A stretch of DNA of 15,634 nucleotides, taken from assembly GCA_036406675.1 (NCBI GenBank), contig DASXAO010000190.1:1-15634 (forward strand), read 5' to 3'. Below the pieces are notes generated by a model. That model ran no database searches, had not been told where the DNA came from, and was given only the letters and a program-made list of their open reading frames with translations. The translations under genes were made by a program, and so were the position numbers. Numbering within the stretch: the stretch's first letter is position 1; each line of letters begins with the position of its first letter. Shown in pieces: positions 1-7,509 of the stretch. The DNA comes from SCGC-AG-212-J23 sp036406675. Lineage in GTDB: Bacteria; Pseudomonadota; Gammaproteobacteria; Burkholderiales; SG8-39.

Positions 1-42
1 TGTGTCTAATCTCTGAAGAATTTGCGCTTGCGCGCCCTGGGA

Positions 43-336
43 TCAGGAACCTTCGATCACGCCCATGATGTCTTCCTCGCGCATCACGAGGAGCTCATCG
101 CCCTTGACCTTGACGGTCTGGCCCGAGTACTTGCCGAAGAGCACGCGGTCGCCAACCTTGACGTCGATCGGAATCAGCTTGCCCTGGTCGTCCTTCTTGC
201 CCTTGCCGACGGCGACGATCTCGCCCTGGTCGGGCTTCTCGGCGGCGGTATCGGGAATGACGATGCCCCCGGCGGACTTGCGCTCTTCCTCAATGCGCTT
301 GACGATCACGCGGTCGTGCAGCGGACGGATATTCAT
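43..336 (-). CDS. groES: Co-chaperonin GroES (Hsp10)
   Basis: This 97-residue protein is the same length as E. coli GroES. In this family a heptamer caps the GroEL ring in the cytoplasm and closes the folding chamber. The sequence opens with MNIRPLHDRVIVKR. It has the mobile loop at about residues 17-35, with the GGIVIPD segment at 23-29 that contacts GroEL, and the conserved GDRVLFGKYSG stretch at 62-72. I start it at the ATG at 336, which has GGGAG about 5 nt upstream. A TTG 12 nt further upstream would add four residues that the family lacks. The 42 bases below the stop contain no gene, and groEL is expected just outside the window. A promoter and CIRCE operator lie about 110 bp upstream. 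Identification is secure. Confidence 0.97.
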   Translation of the reverse strand: MNIRPLHDRVIVKRIEEERKSAGGIVIPDTAAEKPDQGEIVAVGKGKKDDQGKLIPIDVKVGDRVLFGKYSGQTVKVKGDELLVMREEDIMGVIEGS

Positions 337-448
337 GCGATCTCCCAAATCAAAAAAGAGAAAAACGGTGTATTACAATGGCTTAGGGTTGAACTCAGGT
401 TGGAACCTGTCTTCCCACAGCCGGGATAACCGGGACTTCAGCCTCCTG

Positions 449-475
449 CTAGCACTCAGTCCGGACGAGTGCTAA
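449..475. promoter_or_regulatory. CIRCE operator (HrcA binding site)
   Basis: The inverted repeat CTAGCACTC, 9 nt, GAGTGCTAA matches the CIRCE consensus TTAGCACTC-N9-GAGTGCTAA at 17 of 18 arm positions with the exact 9-nt spacer. CIRCE is the established operator of the heat-shock repressor HrcA and is typical of groESL promoters. On the minus strand it begins at the last base of the groES -10 box, so bound HrcA would cover the transcription start. It also ends 11 nt before the dacB start codon on the other strand. Confidence 0.93.
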
Positions 476-503
476 TGATAAGTACGATGGCTAGGGTTTT
501 CAA
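475..503 (-). promoter_or_regulatory. groES(L) promoter, sigma70-like
   Basis: Read on the minus strand, TTGAAA (498-503) and TATCAT (475-480) are separated by exactly 17 nt. Both hexamers are close to the sigma70 consensus. The -35 box extends to CTTGAAA, which also matches the -35 of sigma32 promoters, but no CCCCAT-type -10 is seen at sigma32 spacing. The -10 box abuts the CIRCE operator. Transcription would begin inside CIRCE and leave a groES leader of about 130 nt. The -35 box lies inside the first codons of dacB. Confidence 0.72.
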
Positions 504-1941
504 GACATTCGCGATTCTTTTCGCCCTGGCGTGGTCCTGGAAGGCCTGGGGCGAGCTGCCGCAGCCCGTGCTGCAAGCCCTCCGGACGGCGGGAATTCCC
601 GCCTCCGCCGTCGGCGCAGTGGTGCAGGAGGTCGGCAGCGCTCGCCCCGAGCTCCTGCACGAGTCCAGGGACAGCATGAACCCGGCTTCCGTCATGAAGC
701 TCGTCACGACCTACTCCGCGCTCGAGCTGCTCGGACCCGCGTATCGCTGGAAGACCGAGGTCTACCTGGACGGCAACGACGTGGTGCTCAAAGGCTACGG
801 CGATCCCAAGCTCAACCTCGAAAGCTTCTGGATGCTGCTGCGCGCCCTCCGGGGGCGCGGGCTGCAGGATATCCGGGGCGACCTGGTGCTCGACCGCTCC
901 TGGTTCGGCCCCGTGGCCGATGGGCGCATCGACGACGACGCGTTCCGCCCCTACAACGTCGCCCCCGACGCGCTGCTCGTCAATTTCAAGTCGTTGCGCT
1001 TCTCCTTCCTGCCCGCCGAATCGGCGGTGCGCGTGTTCGCCGAGCCGGCGCTGCCGGGGCTCGAGCTCGTCAACTCGCTGAAGCTCTCGGAAGGGAGCTG
1101 TCCCGAGGGCAAGGCGTTCCGCAGCCTGATCGGGGCCGATTTCCGCTCGAAGCCGCCGCGCGCCGCGTTTACCGGCGCCTATCCGCTTTCTTGCGGCGAG
1201 AAGGAGCTCAACGTCGCGCTCTACGAGCCGCAGGAATACGTCGCGGCGATGGTCAAGCAGCTTTGGGCCGAGATGGGCGGGACCTGGGCCGGCGTGGTGC
1301 GGCAGGGCACGGCTTCGCCGAGCGCGCGGCTCGTCTACACGCACGAGTCCGACCCGCTGCCTGAGATCGTGCGCGACATCAACAAGTTCTCCAACAACGT
1401 GATGGCGCGCCAGCTCTATCTGACCCTGGCAGCCGAAATCGGCGGCCCGCCGGCGCGGCCCGAGCTCGCCCTGGTGGCGATCAAGCAGCTTCTGGTCCAG
1501 AGAGGCATCAAGGCGCCGGAGCTGGTGATGGAGAACGGCTCCGGGCTCTCGCGCATGGAACGGGCTAGCGCGGCCACCATCGCGGCGGTGCTGCAGGCGG
1601 CGTGGAAAAGCGCGGTGATGCCCGAGTTCGTGTCTTCGCTTCCGGTGGTCGCCGCCGACGGCACGATGAAGAAGCGCCTGCTCGGCCAGGGCGTCGCCGG
1701 CCACGCGCACATCAAGACCGGCCTGCTGCAGGACGCGCGCGCGATCGCCGGATACGTGCTCGACCGCAACGGGCAGCGCCACCTCGTGGTGATGCTCATC
1801 AACCATCCCCGCGCCAGCTCGGAGGGCGAGCCGGCGTTGAATGCGATGCTCGAGTGGGTTTACGAAGGCGCCGGCGGGCGCGCTACAGGCCGAGCTGCTG
1901 CCAGATCGAATCGACCTTCCGGCGGACCTCAGCGTCCATGA
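487..1941 (+). CDS. dacB: D-alanyl-D-alanine carboxypeptidase/endopeptidase, PBP4 type (peptidase S13)
   Basis: The product is a 484-residue class C penicillin-binding protein (E. coli PBP4 has 477). It trims D-Ala from peptidoglycan stem peptides or cuts crosslinks in the periplasm. All three active-site motifs are present: S68-V-M-K71, S302-N-N304 and K410-T-G412. The long gap between the first two fits the inserted domains of this family. Residues 1-22 form a signal peptide (basic MARVFK, hydrophobic core, possible cleavage after AWG). I chose the ATG at 487 because it gives a proper signal peptide; the ribosome site is weak, and upstream GTG (469) or ATG (475) starts fall in or on the edge of CIRCE. 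C205 and C236 could form a disulfide. The last 20 or so residues are Arg/Gly-rich and lie antisense to the end of ubiD, so they are probably a recent readthrough extension. Confidence 0.93.
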   Translation: MARVFKTFAILFALAWSWKAWGELPQPVLQALRTAGIPASAVGAVVQEVGSARPELLHESRDSMNPASVMKLVTTYSALELLGPAYRWKTEVYLDGNDVVLKGYGDPKLNLESFWMLLRALRGRGLQDIRGDLVLDRSWFGPVADGRIDDDAFRPYNVAPDALLVNFKSLRFSFLPAESAVRVFAEPALPGLELVNSLKLSEGSCPEGKAFRSLIGADFRSKPPRAAFTGAYPLSCGEKELNVALYEPQEYVAAMVKQLWAEMGGTWAGVVRQGTASPSARLVYTHESDPLPEIVRDINKFSNNVMARQLYLTLAAEIGGPPARPELALVAIKQLLVQRGIKAPELVMENGSGLSRMERASAATIAAVLQAAWKSAVMPEFVSSLPVVAADGTMKKRLLGQGVAGHAHIKTGLLQDARAIAGYVLDRNGQRHLVVMLINHPRASSEGEPALNAMLEWVYEGAGGRATGRAAARSNRPSGGPQRP

Positions 1942-3343
1942 CGATGGGGCGACCCCAGCGGCGCGACGCCTCGCCGGGCCATTTGTTGGTGGCGTCGATG
2001 CCGAGCTTCGAGCCGAGCCCGGCGAGTGGGCTGGCGAAATCCAGGTAGTCGATGGGAGTGTTCTCGACCAGCGTGGTGTCGCGCGCCGGGTCCACCCGCG
2101 TGGTGATCGCCCAGACCACCTCTTTCCAGTCGCGCACGTCGATGTCGTCGTCGCAGACCACGATGAGCTTCGTGTACATGAATTGCCGCAGAAAGCTCCA
2201 CACGCCGAACATCACGCGCTTCGCGTGGCCTGGGTACTGCTTCTTCATGCGCACGACCGCGAGCCGGTAGGAACAGCCCTCCGGCGGCAGGTAGAAGTCG
2301 AGGATCTCGGGAAATTGTTTTTGCAGCAGGGGAACGAAAACCTCATTGAGCGCGGCGCCAAGGACGGCCGGCTCGTCGGGCGGCTTGCCGGTATAGGTCG
2401 AGTGGTAGATCGGGTCGCGCCGCATGGTGATGCGCTCGATCGTCATCACCGGAAAGCGCTCGACCTCGTTGTAGTACCCGGTGTGATCGCCGAAAGGCCC
2501 TTCATCGGCAGTTTCCGAACCAATGTGTCCCTCGAGAACCATCTCCGCGGTCGCGGGAACCTGCAGCTCGCTGCCGAGGCACTTGGCGAGCTCGGTACGC
2601 GCCCCGCGCAGGAGGCCGGCGAACTGGTATTCGCCGAGCGTGTCCGGCACCGGCGTGACGGCGGCGAGCGTGGTGGCGGGATCGGCGCCCAGCGCCACGG
2701 CGACCGGGAAGGGCGATCCCGGATTCGTGCGCAGGTGGTCCTGGAAGTCCAGCGCGCCGCCGCGGTGCGCGAGCCAGCGCATGATCACGCGGTTCGCGCC
2801 GAGCACCTGGAGCCGGTAGATGCCCAGGTTCTGCCGGGGCTTCGACGGCCCGCGCGTCACCGTGAGGCCCCAGGTGATGAGCGGGCCGGCGTCGCCGGGC
2901 CAGCAGGTCTGCACCGGCAGCCGCGCGAGGTCGACTTCGTTCCCCTCGAGCACGAGCTCCTGGCAGGGCGCGCCCGAGCGCACGCGCGGCGCCATGTTGA
3001 GCGCCTGGCGGAACAGCGGAAACTTGTCCCACAGGTCGCGCAGGCCCTTCGGCGGCTCCGGCTCCTTGAGGTGCGCGAGCAGCACGCCCATCTCGCGCAA
3101 CCCGGACGCATCGGCGACGCCCATGGCGGCGGCGATGCGCCGCACGCTGCCGAAAAGGTTCGTGAGCACCGGGACGCGGTGTCCGGCGGGACGCTCGAAA
3201 AGCAGCGCCGGCCCGCCGGCGCGCAGCACGCGGTCGGAGATCTCGGTCATCTCGAGCCGCGGCGAAACTTCGGCGCCGATGCGCTTGAGCTCGCCCGCGC
3301 CCTCGAGTTGCGCCAGGAACCCGCGCAGGTCGGCGTAGCTCAC
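1883..3343 (-). CDS. ubiD: 4-hydroxy-3-polyprenylbenzoate decarboxylase UbiD
   Basis: The 486-residue protein is close to E. coli UbiD (497). UbiD uses prenylated FMN, made by UbiX, to decarboxylate 3-polyprenyl-4-hydroxybenzoate, the step after UbiA in ubiquinone synthesis. Family signatures include the NLGIYRLQVLGANRVIMRW segment at about 172-190, near the cofactor site, and EGPFGDHTGYYNE at 281-293, which carries acidic residues expected in the active site. The start is GTG at 3343, preceded by AGGTAGG at suitable spacing, and it gives the usual UbiD N-terminus (SYADLRGFL). It lies 8 nt after an unnamed membrane-protein gene and is the last gene of the ridA-recG-ubiA cluster. Its 3' end overlaps convergent dacB by 59 nt. 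No ubiX is present in the window. Confidence 0.95.
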   Translation of the reverse strand: MSYADLRGFLAQLEGAGELKRIGAEVSPRLEMTEISDRVLRAGGPALLFERPAGHRVPVLTNLFGSVRRIAAAMGVADASGLREMGVLLAHLKEPEPPKGLRDLWDKFPLFRQALNMAPRVRSGAPCQELVLEGNEVDLARLPVQTCWPGDAGPLITWGLTVTRGPSKPRQNLGIYRLQVLGANRVIMRWLAHRGGALDFQDHLRTNPGSPFPVAVALGADPATTLAAVTPVPDTLGEYQFAGLLRGARTELAKCLGSELQVPATAEMVLEGHIGSETADEGPFGDHTGYYNEVERFPVMTIERITMRRDPIYHSTYTGKPPDEPAVLGAALNEVFVPLLQKQFPEILDFYLPPEGCSYRLAVVRMKKQYPGHAKRVMFGVWSFLRQFMYTKLIVVCDDDIDVRDWKEVVWAITTRVDPARDTTLVENTPIDYLDFASPLAGLGSKLGIDATNKWPGEASRRWGRPIVMDAEVRRKVDSIWQQLGL

Positions 3344-3351
3344 CGCCGCGC

Positions 3352-3891
3352 CTACCTTTTCAGCGACATCAGCCGCTCGCAGACCGCCTCGGAAAAATCG
3401 ATCAGGCCCGGGCTGCGCCCGCGCACCGGGTAGGCGCGCTGCGAGCCGGCGAGGTCGAGCACGAGCGTGGTGGCGCCGATCCAGCCGAGCACCCCGAGCG
3501 CGATGCCGCCGAGGGCGATGAGGGCGCCGACGAACGGCAGCGCCTTCGCCACCGCCCTGAAGAACAGGAACAGGCCGTGCAGCGCTTGCGTGACGGCGTT
3601 CGCGTCCGCTTTCACCATGTCGGCGGCGCGATTGCCTGCGAAGTCGGCGAGCGGCCCGGACACCGCGAACAGCAGCAGCGCGACGATCAGCAGGGCGACG
3701 CCCCAGCCGATGCGGCGCGTGTTGTGCTCGTAGCCGACCCGGAGCGACGCAATGGCGGCGAGCGGCAAGGTCTCGAGGTGGTTGTCGCCGCGGTGGGTCA
3801 GGCAGGTGGCGTACAGCGTGAAATGCGTTCCGCGCAGCAGGCCGCCCGTGAAGTCGTAACGCGTGATGGCGGGACCGGCGTCGCTCGTCAT
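3352..3891 (-). CDS. Conserved-looking membrane protein between ubiA and ubiD, function unknown
   Basis: I do not recognise a named family. The 179-residue protein starts at an ATG whose ATGA overlaps the ubiA stop and ends 8 nt before ubiD, so it should be co-translated with both. Residues 1-58 are polar and predicted to be beta-rich (YDFTGGLLRGTHFTLYATCL, then LETLPLAAIASLRVGYEHNTRR). Two hydrophobic segments follow at about 61-80 and 115-142, separated by a polar loop with DMVKADANAVTQ. A soluble tail (TTLVLDLAGSQRAYPVRGRSP, then LIDFSEAVCERL) completes it. The pattern of a strand-rich module split by a membrane hairpin resembles bacterial PH-like membrane proteins, but that is only an impression from the sequence. 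A role near membrane-bound ubiquinone synthesis is suggested by location alone. Confidence 0.8.
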   Translation of the reverse strand: MTSDAGPAITRYDFTGGLLRGTHFTLYATCLTHRGDNHLETLPLAAIASLRVGYEHNTRRIGWGVALLIVALLLFAVSGPLADFAGNRAADMVKADANAVTQALHGLFLFFRAVAKALPFVGALIALGGIALGVLGWIGATTLVLDLAGSQRAYPVRGRSPGLIDFSEAVCERLMSLKR

Positions 3892-4769
3892 GCCGGCCAG
3901 CGCAGCGGAAGACTGCAGACGATGCCGGCGAACACGGCGCCGCCGACCCAGTTGTTGTTCATGAAAGCCTTGAAGCAGCCGTCGCGGCCGCGGCCGCGGA
4001 TCAGGGTCCAATGGTAGACCATCATCACGCCCGCCGCCGCAAGTCCGGCGTAGAAGGGCCATCCGAGGCGCGCGCGCACGCCCACGCCGAGGAGGAGCAG
4101 GAGCATCGCGCCATAGCTCGCCATGACCGCGGCGACATCCCAGCGCCCGAGGGTGAGCGCGGAAGTGCGGATGCCGAGCTTCGCGTCGTCGTCGCGGTCC
4201 ACCATGGCGTACTCGGTGTCGTAGGCGAAGGCATAGAACACGTTCGCCGCGAGCAGCAACCAGCATTCGAGCGGCAGCTGCCGGTGCACGGCCGCGTACG
4301 CCATCGGGATGCCGAAGCCGAACGCGATGCCGAGGTAGGCCTGAGGCAGCGAAACGTAGCGCTTGCTGTAGGGATAGGTCGCGGCGATCCCGAGCCCCAG
4401 GAACGAAAGCAGGATGGCGAAACGGTTGAGGAACAGCACCAGCGTGAACGCAGCGAGCGCCAGCACCGCCGCCACGACGAGCGCCTCGCGCGGCTCGATC
4501 TCGCCCGCCGCGAGCGGCCGCAGCCGCGTGCGCTTGACGTGCGGATCGAAGTTGCGGTCGGCGTAGTCGTTGATGGCGCAACCCGCCGAGCGCATCAGCA
4601 CGGTGCCGACGAAGAAGATGAGGAAGTACTCGAGCCGCGGCGTGCCGCGCGAGGCGAGCCACAGCGCCCACAGCGTCGGCCAGAGGAGCAGCAGCGTGCC
4701 GATCGGCTTGTCGAGGCGGATCAGGCGCTCGTAGGCGTCCAGTCTCTTGGCGACGCTGGCCCAGGTCAT
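3888..4769 (-). CDS. ubiA: 4-hydroxybenzoate polyprenyltransferase UbiA
   Basis: The 293-residue integral membrane prenyltransferase (E. coli UbiA has 290) attaches the polyprenyl tail to 4-hydroxybenzoate in the inner membrane, the first committed step of ubiquinone synthesis. Both magnesium/diphosphate-binding Asp motifs are visible: N67-D68-x-x-D71-x-x-x-D75 in the first half, and D184-TEYAMV-D191-R-D-D-D195 in the second. Hydrophobic helices fill the rest, beginning with RLDKPIGTLLLLWPTLWAL, which is typical of bacterial UbiA. The start is ATG at 4769, 15 nt after the recG stop. The stop overlaps the start of the next gene (ATGA). Chorismate lyase (ubiC), a frequent neighbour of ubiA, is not seen. 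Confidence 0.97.
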   Translation of the reverse strand: MTWASVAKRLDAYERLIRLDKPIGTLLLLWPTLWALWLASRGTPRLEYFLIFFVGTVLMRSAGCAINDYADRNFDPHVKRTRLRPLAAGEIEPREALVVAAVLALAAFTLVLFLNRFAILLSFLGLGIAATYPYSKRYVSLPQAYLGIAFGFGIPMAYAAVHRQLPLECWLLLAANVFYAFAYDTEYAMVDRDDDAKLGIRTSALTLGRWDVAAVMASYGAMLLLLLGVGVRARLGWPFYAGLAAAGVMMVYHWTLIRGRGRDGCFKAFMNNNWVGGAVFAGIVCSLPLRWPA

Positions 4770-4784
4770 GCCCTAGAGAATAGC

Positions 4785-6794
4785 CTATGCATCGAGCAGG
4801 TCCCGTTTCGCGCCCAGCCAGCGCTCGACGTGAGCGCGCGCTGCCGCGGGGTCGGCTTCGATCAGCTCGGCGGCAGCGCGGTTGGCGGACTCGATCAACG
4901 CCCCGTCGCGGCCGAGATCGGCAAAGCGGAAGAACGGGTCTCCGCTCTGGCGCACGCCGACGTGGTCGCCGGGTCCGCGCAGATCGAGGTCCTGGCGCGC
5001 GATCTCGAATCCATCGCCGTTGTCGCGAATCACCTTGAGCCGCGCCTTGGCCGTCTGCGACAGGTCGTCGCCGAAGAGCAGGATGCAGACGCTGTCGCGC
5101 ATGCCGCGGCCGACGCGGCCGCGCAACTGGTGGAGCTGGGCCAGCCCGAAACGCTCCGCGCTCTCGATCACCATCAGCGAAGCGTTCGGCACGTCGACGC
5201 CGACCTCGATCACCGTGGTGCACACCAGCAGCTGGACCCGGTTTTCCTGAAACCCCTTCATCACGGCGGCCTTCTCCGCCGGCGGCAGCCTGCCGTGCAG
5301 CAGGCCGACGCGAAGCGTGGTGAGCTCCCTTTTCAGCCGGTCGAAGGTGTCGAGCGCGGTCTGCAGGTCGCCGTCCCTGGACTCCTCGATGACGGGGCAC
5401 ACCCAGTAGCACTGCTGTCCTTCGACGCAAGCGTCCTGCACCCGCGCAAGCACCTCGTCGCGGCGCGCCGCCGAGAACGTGCGCGTGGCAACGGGCCGCC
5501 TGCCGGGCGGCAGCTCGTCGATCACCGACACGTCCAAGTCGGCGTAACAGGCCATCCAGAGCGTGCGGGGAATCGGCGTCGCGCTCATCATCAATTGATG
5601 CGGCCAGACCTTGGCCGCCTTGTGCCGCAGCTTCAGGCGCTGGCTCACGCCGAAGCGGTGCTGCTCGTCCACGACCGCCAGCGCGAGGCGCGCGAAGTCC
5701 ACCCCCGACTGCACCAGGGCGTGGGTGCCGATCACGATTTGGACCGAGCCGTCGGCGGCTGCGTCGAGCACCGATTTCTTCTCCTTCCGGGCGAGACCGC
5801 CATGCAGCCAGCCCAGACGGACCCCAAGCGGCGCCAGCCAGTCGCTGAACTTGCGCCAATGCTGCTCCGAGAGGATTTCGGTCGGCGCCATCACCGCGGC
5901 CTGGTGGCCGCCGTCCACTGCGGCGAGGCAGGCGATCGCAGCCACGATGGTCTTTCCGCTGCCCACGTCGCCCTGCAGGAGGCGCTGCATCGGCCGCGGG
6001 GTCGCGACATCGCTCAGCACCTCGCCCACCGCACGCTCCTGAGCGTGCGTCAGCCTGAACGGAAGCCGTTCCATGAAGTGACGCACCAGCCCACCCTTCG
6101 ACGGAAGCGCGTGCGCGCGGCGGGTGCGCCGCTTCTCATAGGCGAAGCGCATCGATAGCTGCTGGGCGAGGAGCTCGTCGAACTTCATGCGCTGCCAGGC
6201 CGCGTGGGTGCGCTCGGCCAGCGCCGCGAGCTCGATCCCGGGCGGCGGCCGATGGAGGAGGCGCACGCTCTCGGCAAAGCCGTTGACGTTGTAGGTCGTC
6301 TTCAAGGTCGCCGGCAACGTGTCGCCGAGGTCTGCGCCATCGAGCTCCGCGAGCACCCGCGCGCGCAGCTCCGCTTGGGAAAGCCCCGCAGTGGTCGGAT
6401 AGATCGGCGTCAGCGTATCGGGCAGCGGCTCGCCCGCCGGCACGATGCGGTAGCGCGGGTGAGCCATTTCGGCGCCGAAGAAGCCCGGCCGCACCTCGCC
6501 GTAGGCGCGCACCAGCAGGCCCTGCTCCGCGGCGCGCTGAAACTGCTTCAACTGGCTCGGATAGAAATTGAAGAAGCGCAGCACGAGGCCTTCGGCGTGC
6601 ACGACGAGCTGCCGCTTGGGGCGGTACATGACCTGCGCCTTGAGCAGCCTCGCCTCGACGCTCACCGGCCTGCCCGGCGGCGCGGACTGCGGCGCAGTGA
6701 GCGCCGTCTCGTCCTCGTAGCGCAGCGGCAGGTGCAGGACGAAGTCGAAGCCCGAGCGCAGCCCGAGCTTTTCGAACTTGCCTGCGGACTTCAC
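4785..6794 (-). CDS. recG: ATP-dependent DNA helicase RecG
   Basis: RecG is a superfamily 2 helicase that reverses stalled replication forks and moves branched DNA junctions. An N-terminal wedge/OB region (about 1-200; HLPLRYEDET at 21-30) precedes two helicase domains. Motifs include Walker A GDVGSGKT at 275-282, DEQH at 376-379, SATPIPRT at 404-411, and VIEVGVDVPNASLMVIE followed by QLHQLRGRVGRG in the second domain. The start is taken as GTG at 6794, overlapping the ridA stop as GTGA. This gives 669 residues, about 25 fewer than E. coli RecG (693), and the usual N-terminal GVG-type hairpin is trimmed. In the same frame, sequence upstream of the GTG runs into ridA with no better start visible. 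ubiA follows after 15 nt. Confidence 0.95.
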   Translation of the reverse strand: MKSAGKFEKLGLRSGFDFVLHLPLRYEDETALTAPQSAPPGRPVSVEARLLKAQVMYRPKRQLVVHAEGLVLRFFNFYPSQLKQFQRAAEQGLLVRAYGEVRPGFFGAEMAHPRYRIVPAGEPLPDTLTPIYPTTAGLSQAELRARVLAELDGADLGDTLPATLKTTYNVNGFAESVRLLHRPPPGIELAALAERTHAAWQRMKFDELLAQQLSMRFAYEKRRTRRAHALPSKGGLVRHFMERLPFRLTHAQERAVGEVLSDVATPRPMQRLLQGDVGSGKTIVAAIACLAAVDGGHQAAVMAPTEILSEQHWRKFSDWLAPLGVRLGWLHGGLARKEKKSVLDAAADGSVQIVIGTHALVQSGVDFARLALAVVDEQHRFGVSQRLKLRHKAAKVWPHQLMMSATPIPRTLWMACYADLDVSVIDELPPGRRPVATRTFSAARRDEVLARVQDACVEGQQCYWVCPVIEESRDGDLQTALDTFDRLKRELTTLRVGLLHGRLPPAEKAAVMKGFQENRVQLLVCTTVIEVGVDVPNASLMVIESAERFGLAQLHQLRGRVGRGMRDSVCILLFGDDLSQTAKARLKVIRDNGDGFEIARQDLDLRGPGDHVGVRQSGDPFFRFADLGRDGALIESANRAAAELIEADPAAARAHVERWLGAKRDLLDA

Positions 6795-7168
6795 CCCCGG
6801 TGCAGGATGGCGTCGATCTCGACCAGGGCGCCGCGCGGCAGGCCCGCCACGCCGACGGCCGCGCGCGCCGGGTACGGCTCGCGCACGTACTGCGCCATGA
6901 TCTCGTTGACGCGCGCGAAGTGAGCGAGATCCGTCAAGTACACGGTCATGCGCACCGCGTCGTCGAGTCGCATGCCCGAGGCGTCCGCCACGGCGGCGAG
7001 GTTGCGGAACACCCTGTGCGTCTGCGCCTCGATTCCCTCGGCCATCTGCATGCTGTCCGGGTCGAGCCCGATCTGGCCGGAAAGGTACACGGTGTCGCCC
7101 GCGCGCACGCCCTGCGAGTAGGTGCCGATGGCGGCCGGCGCACCCTTCGATTGGATCGCGTTCTTCAT
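6791..7168 (-). CDS. ridA: RidA family reactive intermediate deaminase
   Basis: The 125-residue protein is the usual length for a RidA/YjgF monomer; the family forms cytoplasmic trimers. RidA hydrolyses reactive enamines/imines such as 2-aminoacrylate released by PLP-dependent enzymes. Key residues of the active deaminase group are present: Y17 in the GTYSQ segment, R102 in PARAAVGV (E. coli R105) and E117 in GALVEIDA (E. coli E120). The start is ATG at 7168; no clear ribosome site precedes it. It is the first gene of the ridA-recG-ubiA-ubiD cluster, its stop overlaps the recG start, and it lies only 17 nt from the divergent TPR gene. The cluster promoter must therefore lie partly inside that neighbour. 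Confidence 0.94.
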   Translation of the reverse strand: MKNAIQSKGAPAAIGTYSQGVRAGDTVYLSGQIGLDPDSMQMAEGIEAQTHRVFRNLAAVADASGMRLDDAVRMTVYLTDLAHFARVNEIMAQYVREPYPARAAVGVAGLPRGALVEIDAILHRG

Positions 7169-7179
7169 GGGGGTATCTT
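7151..7179 (+). promoter_or_regulatory. Possible promoter of the TPR gene
   Basis: TTGGAT (7151-7156) and TATCTT (7174-7179) are separated by 17 nt. The hexamers match the sigma70 consensus at 3 and 4 of 6 positions, so support rests mainly on spacing and place. Transcription would begin at about 7186, the A of the TPR start codon, giving a leaderless message. That fits the lack of a ribosome site close to that ATG. It overlaps the ridA coding start on the other strand. Confidence 0.25.
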
Positions 7180-7185
7180 AGCCCA

Positions 7186-7509
7186 ATGATTTCCGCGCTA
7201 GAGAAGCTCCTCGGCACGCCGCGCGACGGCGCCCTGCTGCGCTACTCCCTCGGGCTCGAGTACCAGAAGGCGGGGAATCCGGAAAAAGCGCTCGAGCATC
7301 TGCACGAGGCGGTGAAGCGCGACCCGCAGTACTCGGCGGCCTGGAAGGCGCTCGGAAAGACCCTCGCCGAGCTCGAGCGGCCCGCCGAGGCGTTGGCCGC
7401 GTACCGCGACGGCATCGCCGCCGCGCAGGGGAAGGGCGACCGCCAGGCCGAGAAGGAAATGACGGTGTTCGCGCGCCGGCTCGAGAAAAAGCTAGGCGGC
7501 GCGGCCTAG
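7186..7509 (+). CDS. Small TPR-repeat protein
   Basis: The 107-residue protein has no signal peptide and is predicted all-helical and cytoplasmic. Two tetratricopeptide repeats are readable: residues about 15-48 (ALLRYSLGLEYQKAGNPEKA, ending DP at 46-47) and about 50-83 (AAWKALGKTLAELERPAEAL). A charged helix, RQAEKEMTVFARRLEKKL, follows at 86-103. TPR repeats bind partner peptides, but the partner here is unknown. The gene diverges from ridA across 17 nt. Its last 18 nt overlap, tail to tail, the end of the GGDEF-EAL gene. The nearest purine-rich stretch (GGGGG) is more than 10 nt upstream of the ATG, so initiation may be leaderless. Confidence 0.85.
   Translation: MISALEKLLGTPRDGALLRYSLGLEYQKAGNPEKALEHLHEAVKRDPQYSAAWKALGKTLAELERPAEALAAYRDGIAAAQGKGDRQAEKEMTVFARRLEKKLGGAA

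Noticed and set aside
389..429. Possible plus-strand promoter for dacB (TTGGAA at 400-405 with GGATAA near 424)
   Set aside because: The -10 match is poor and the spacing is 18 nt; not strong enough to list.
3892..5859. Upstream part of the long minus-strand frame that ends with the ubiA-ubiD membrane protein
   Set aside because: Only the last 179 codons (3352-3891) are protein-like. The upstream part is out-of-frame sequence across ubiA and recG.
4011..6158. Open frame of 715 codons on the plus strand opposite ubiA and recG
   Set aside because: It covers two well-supported genes in antisense, has biased composition and no motif.
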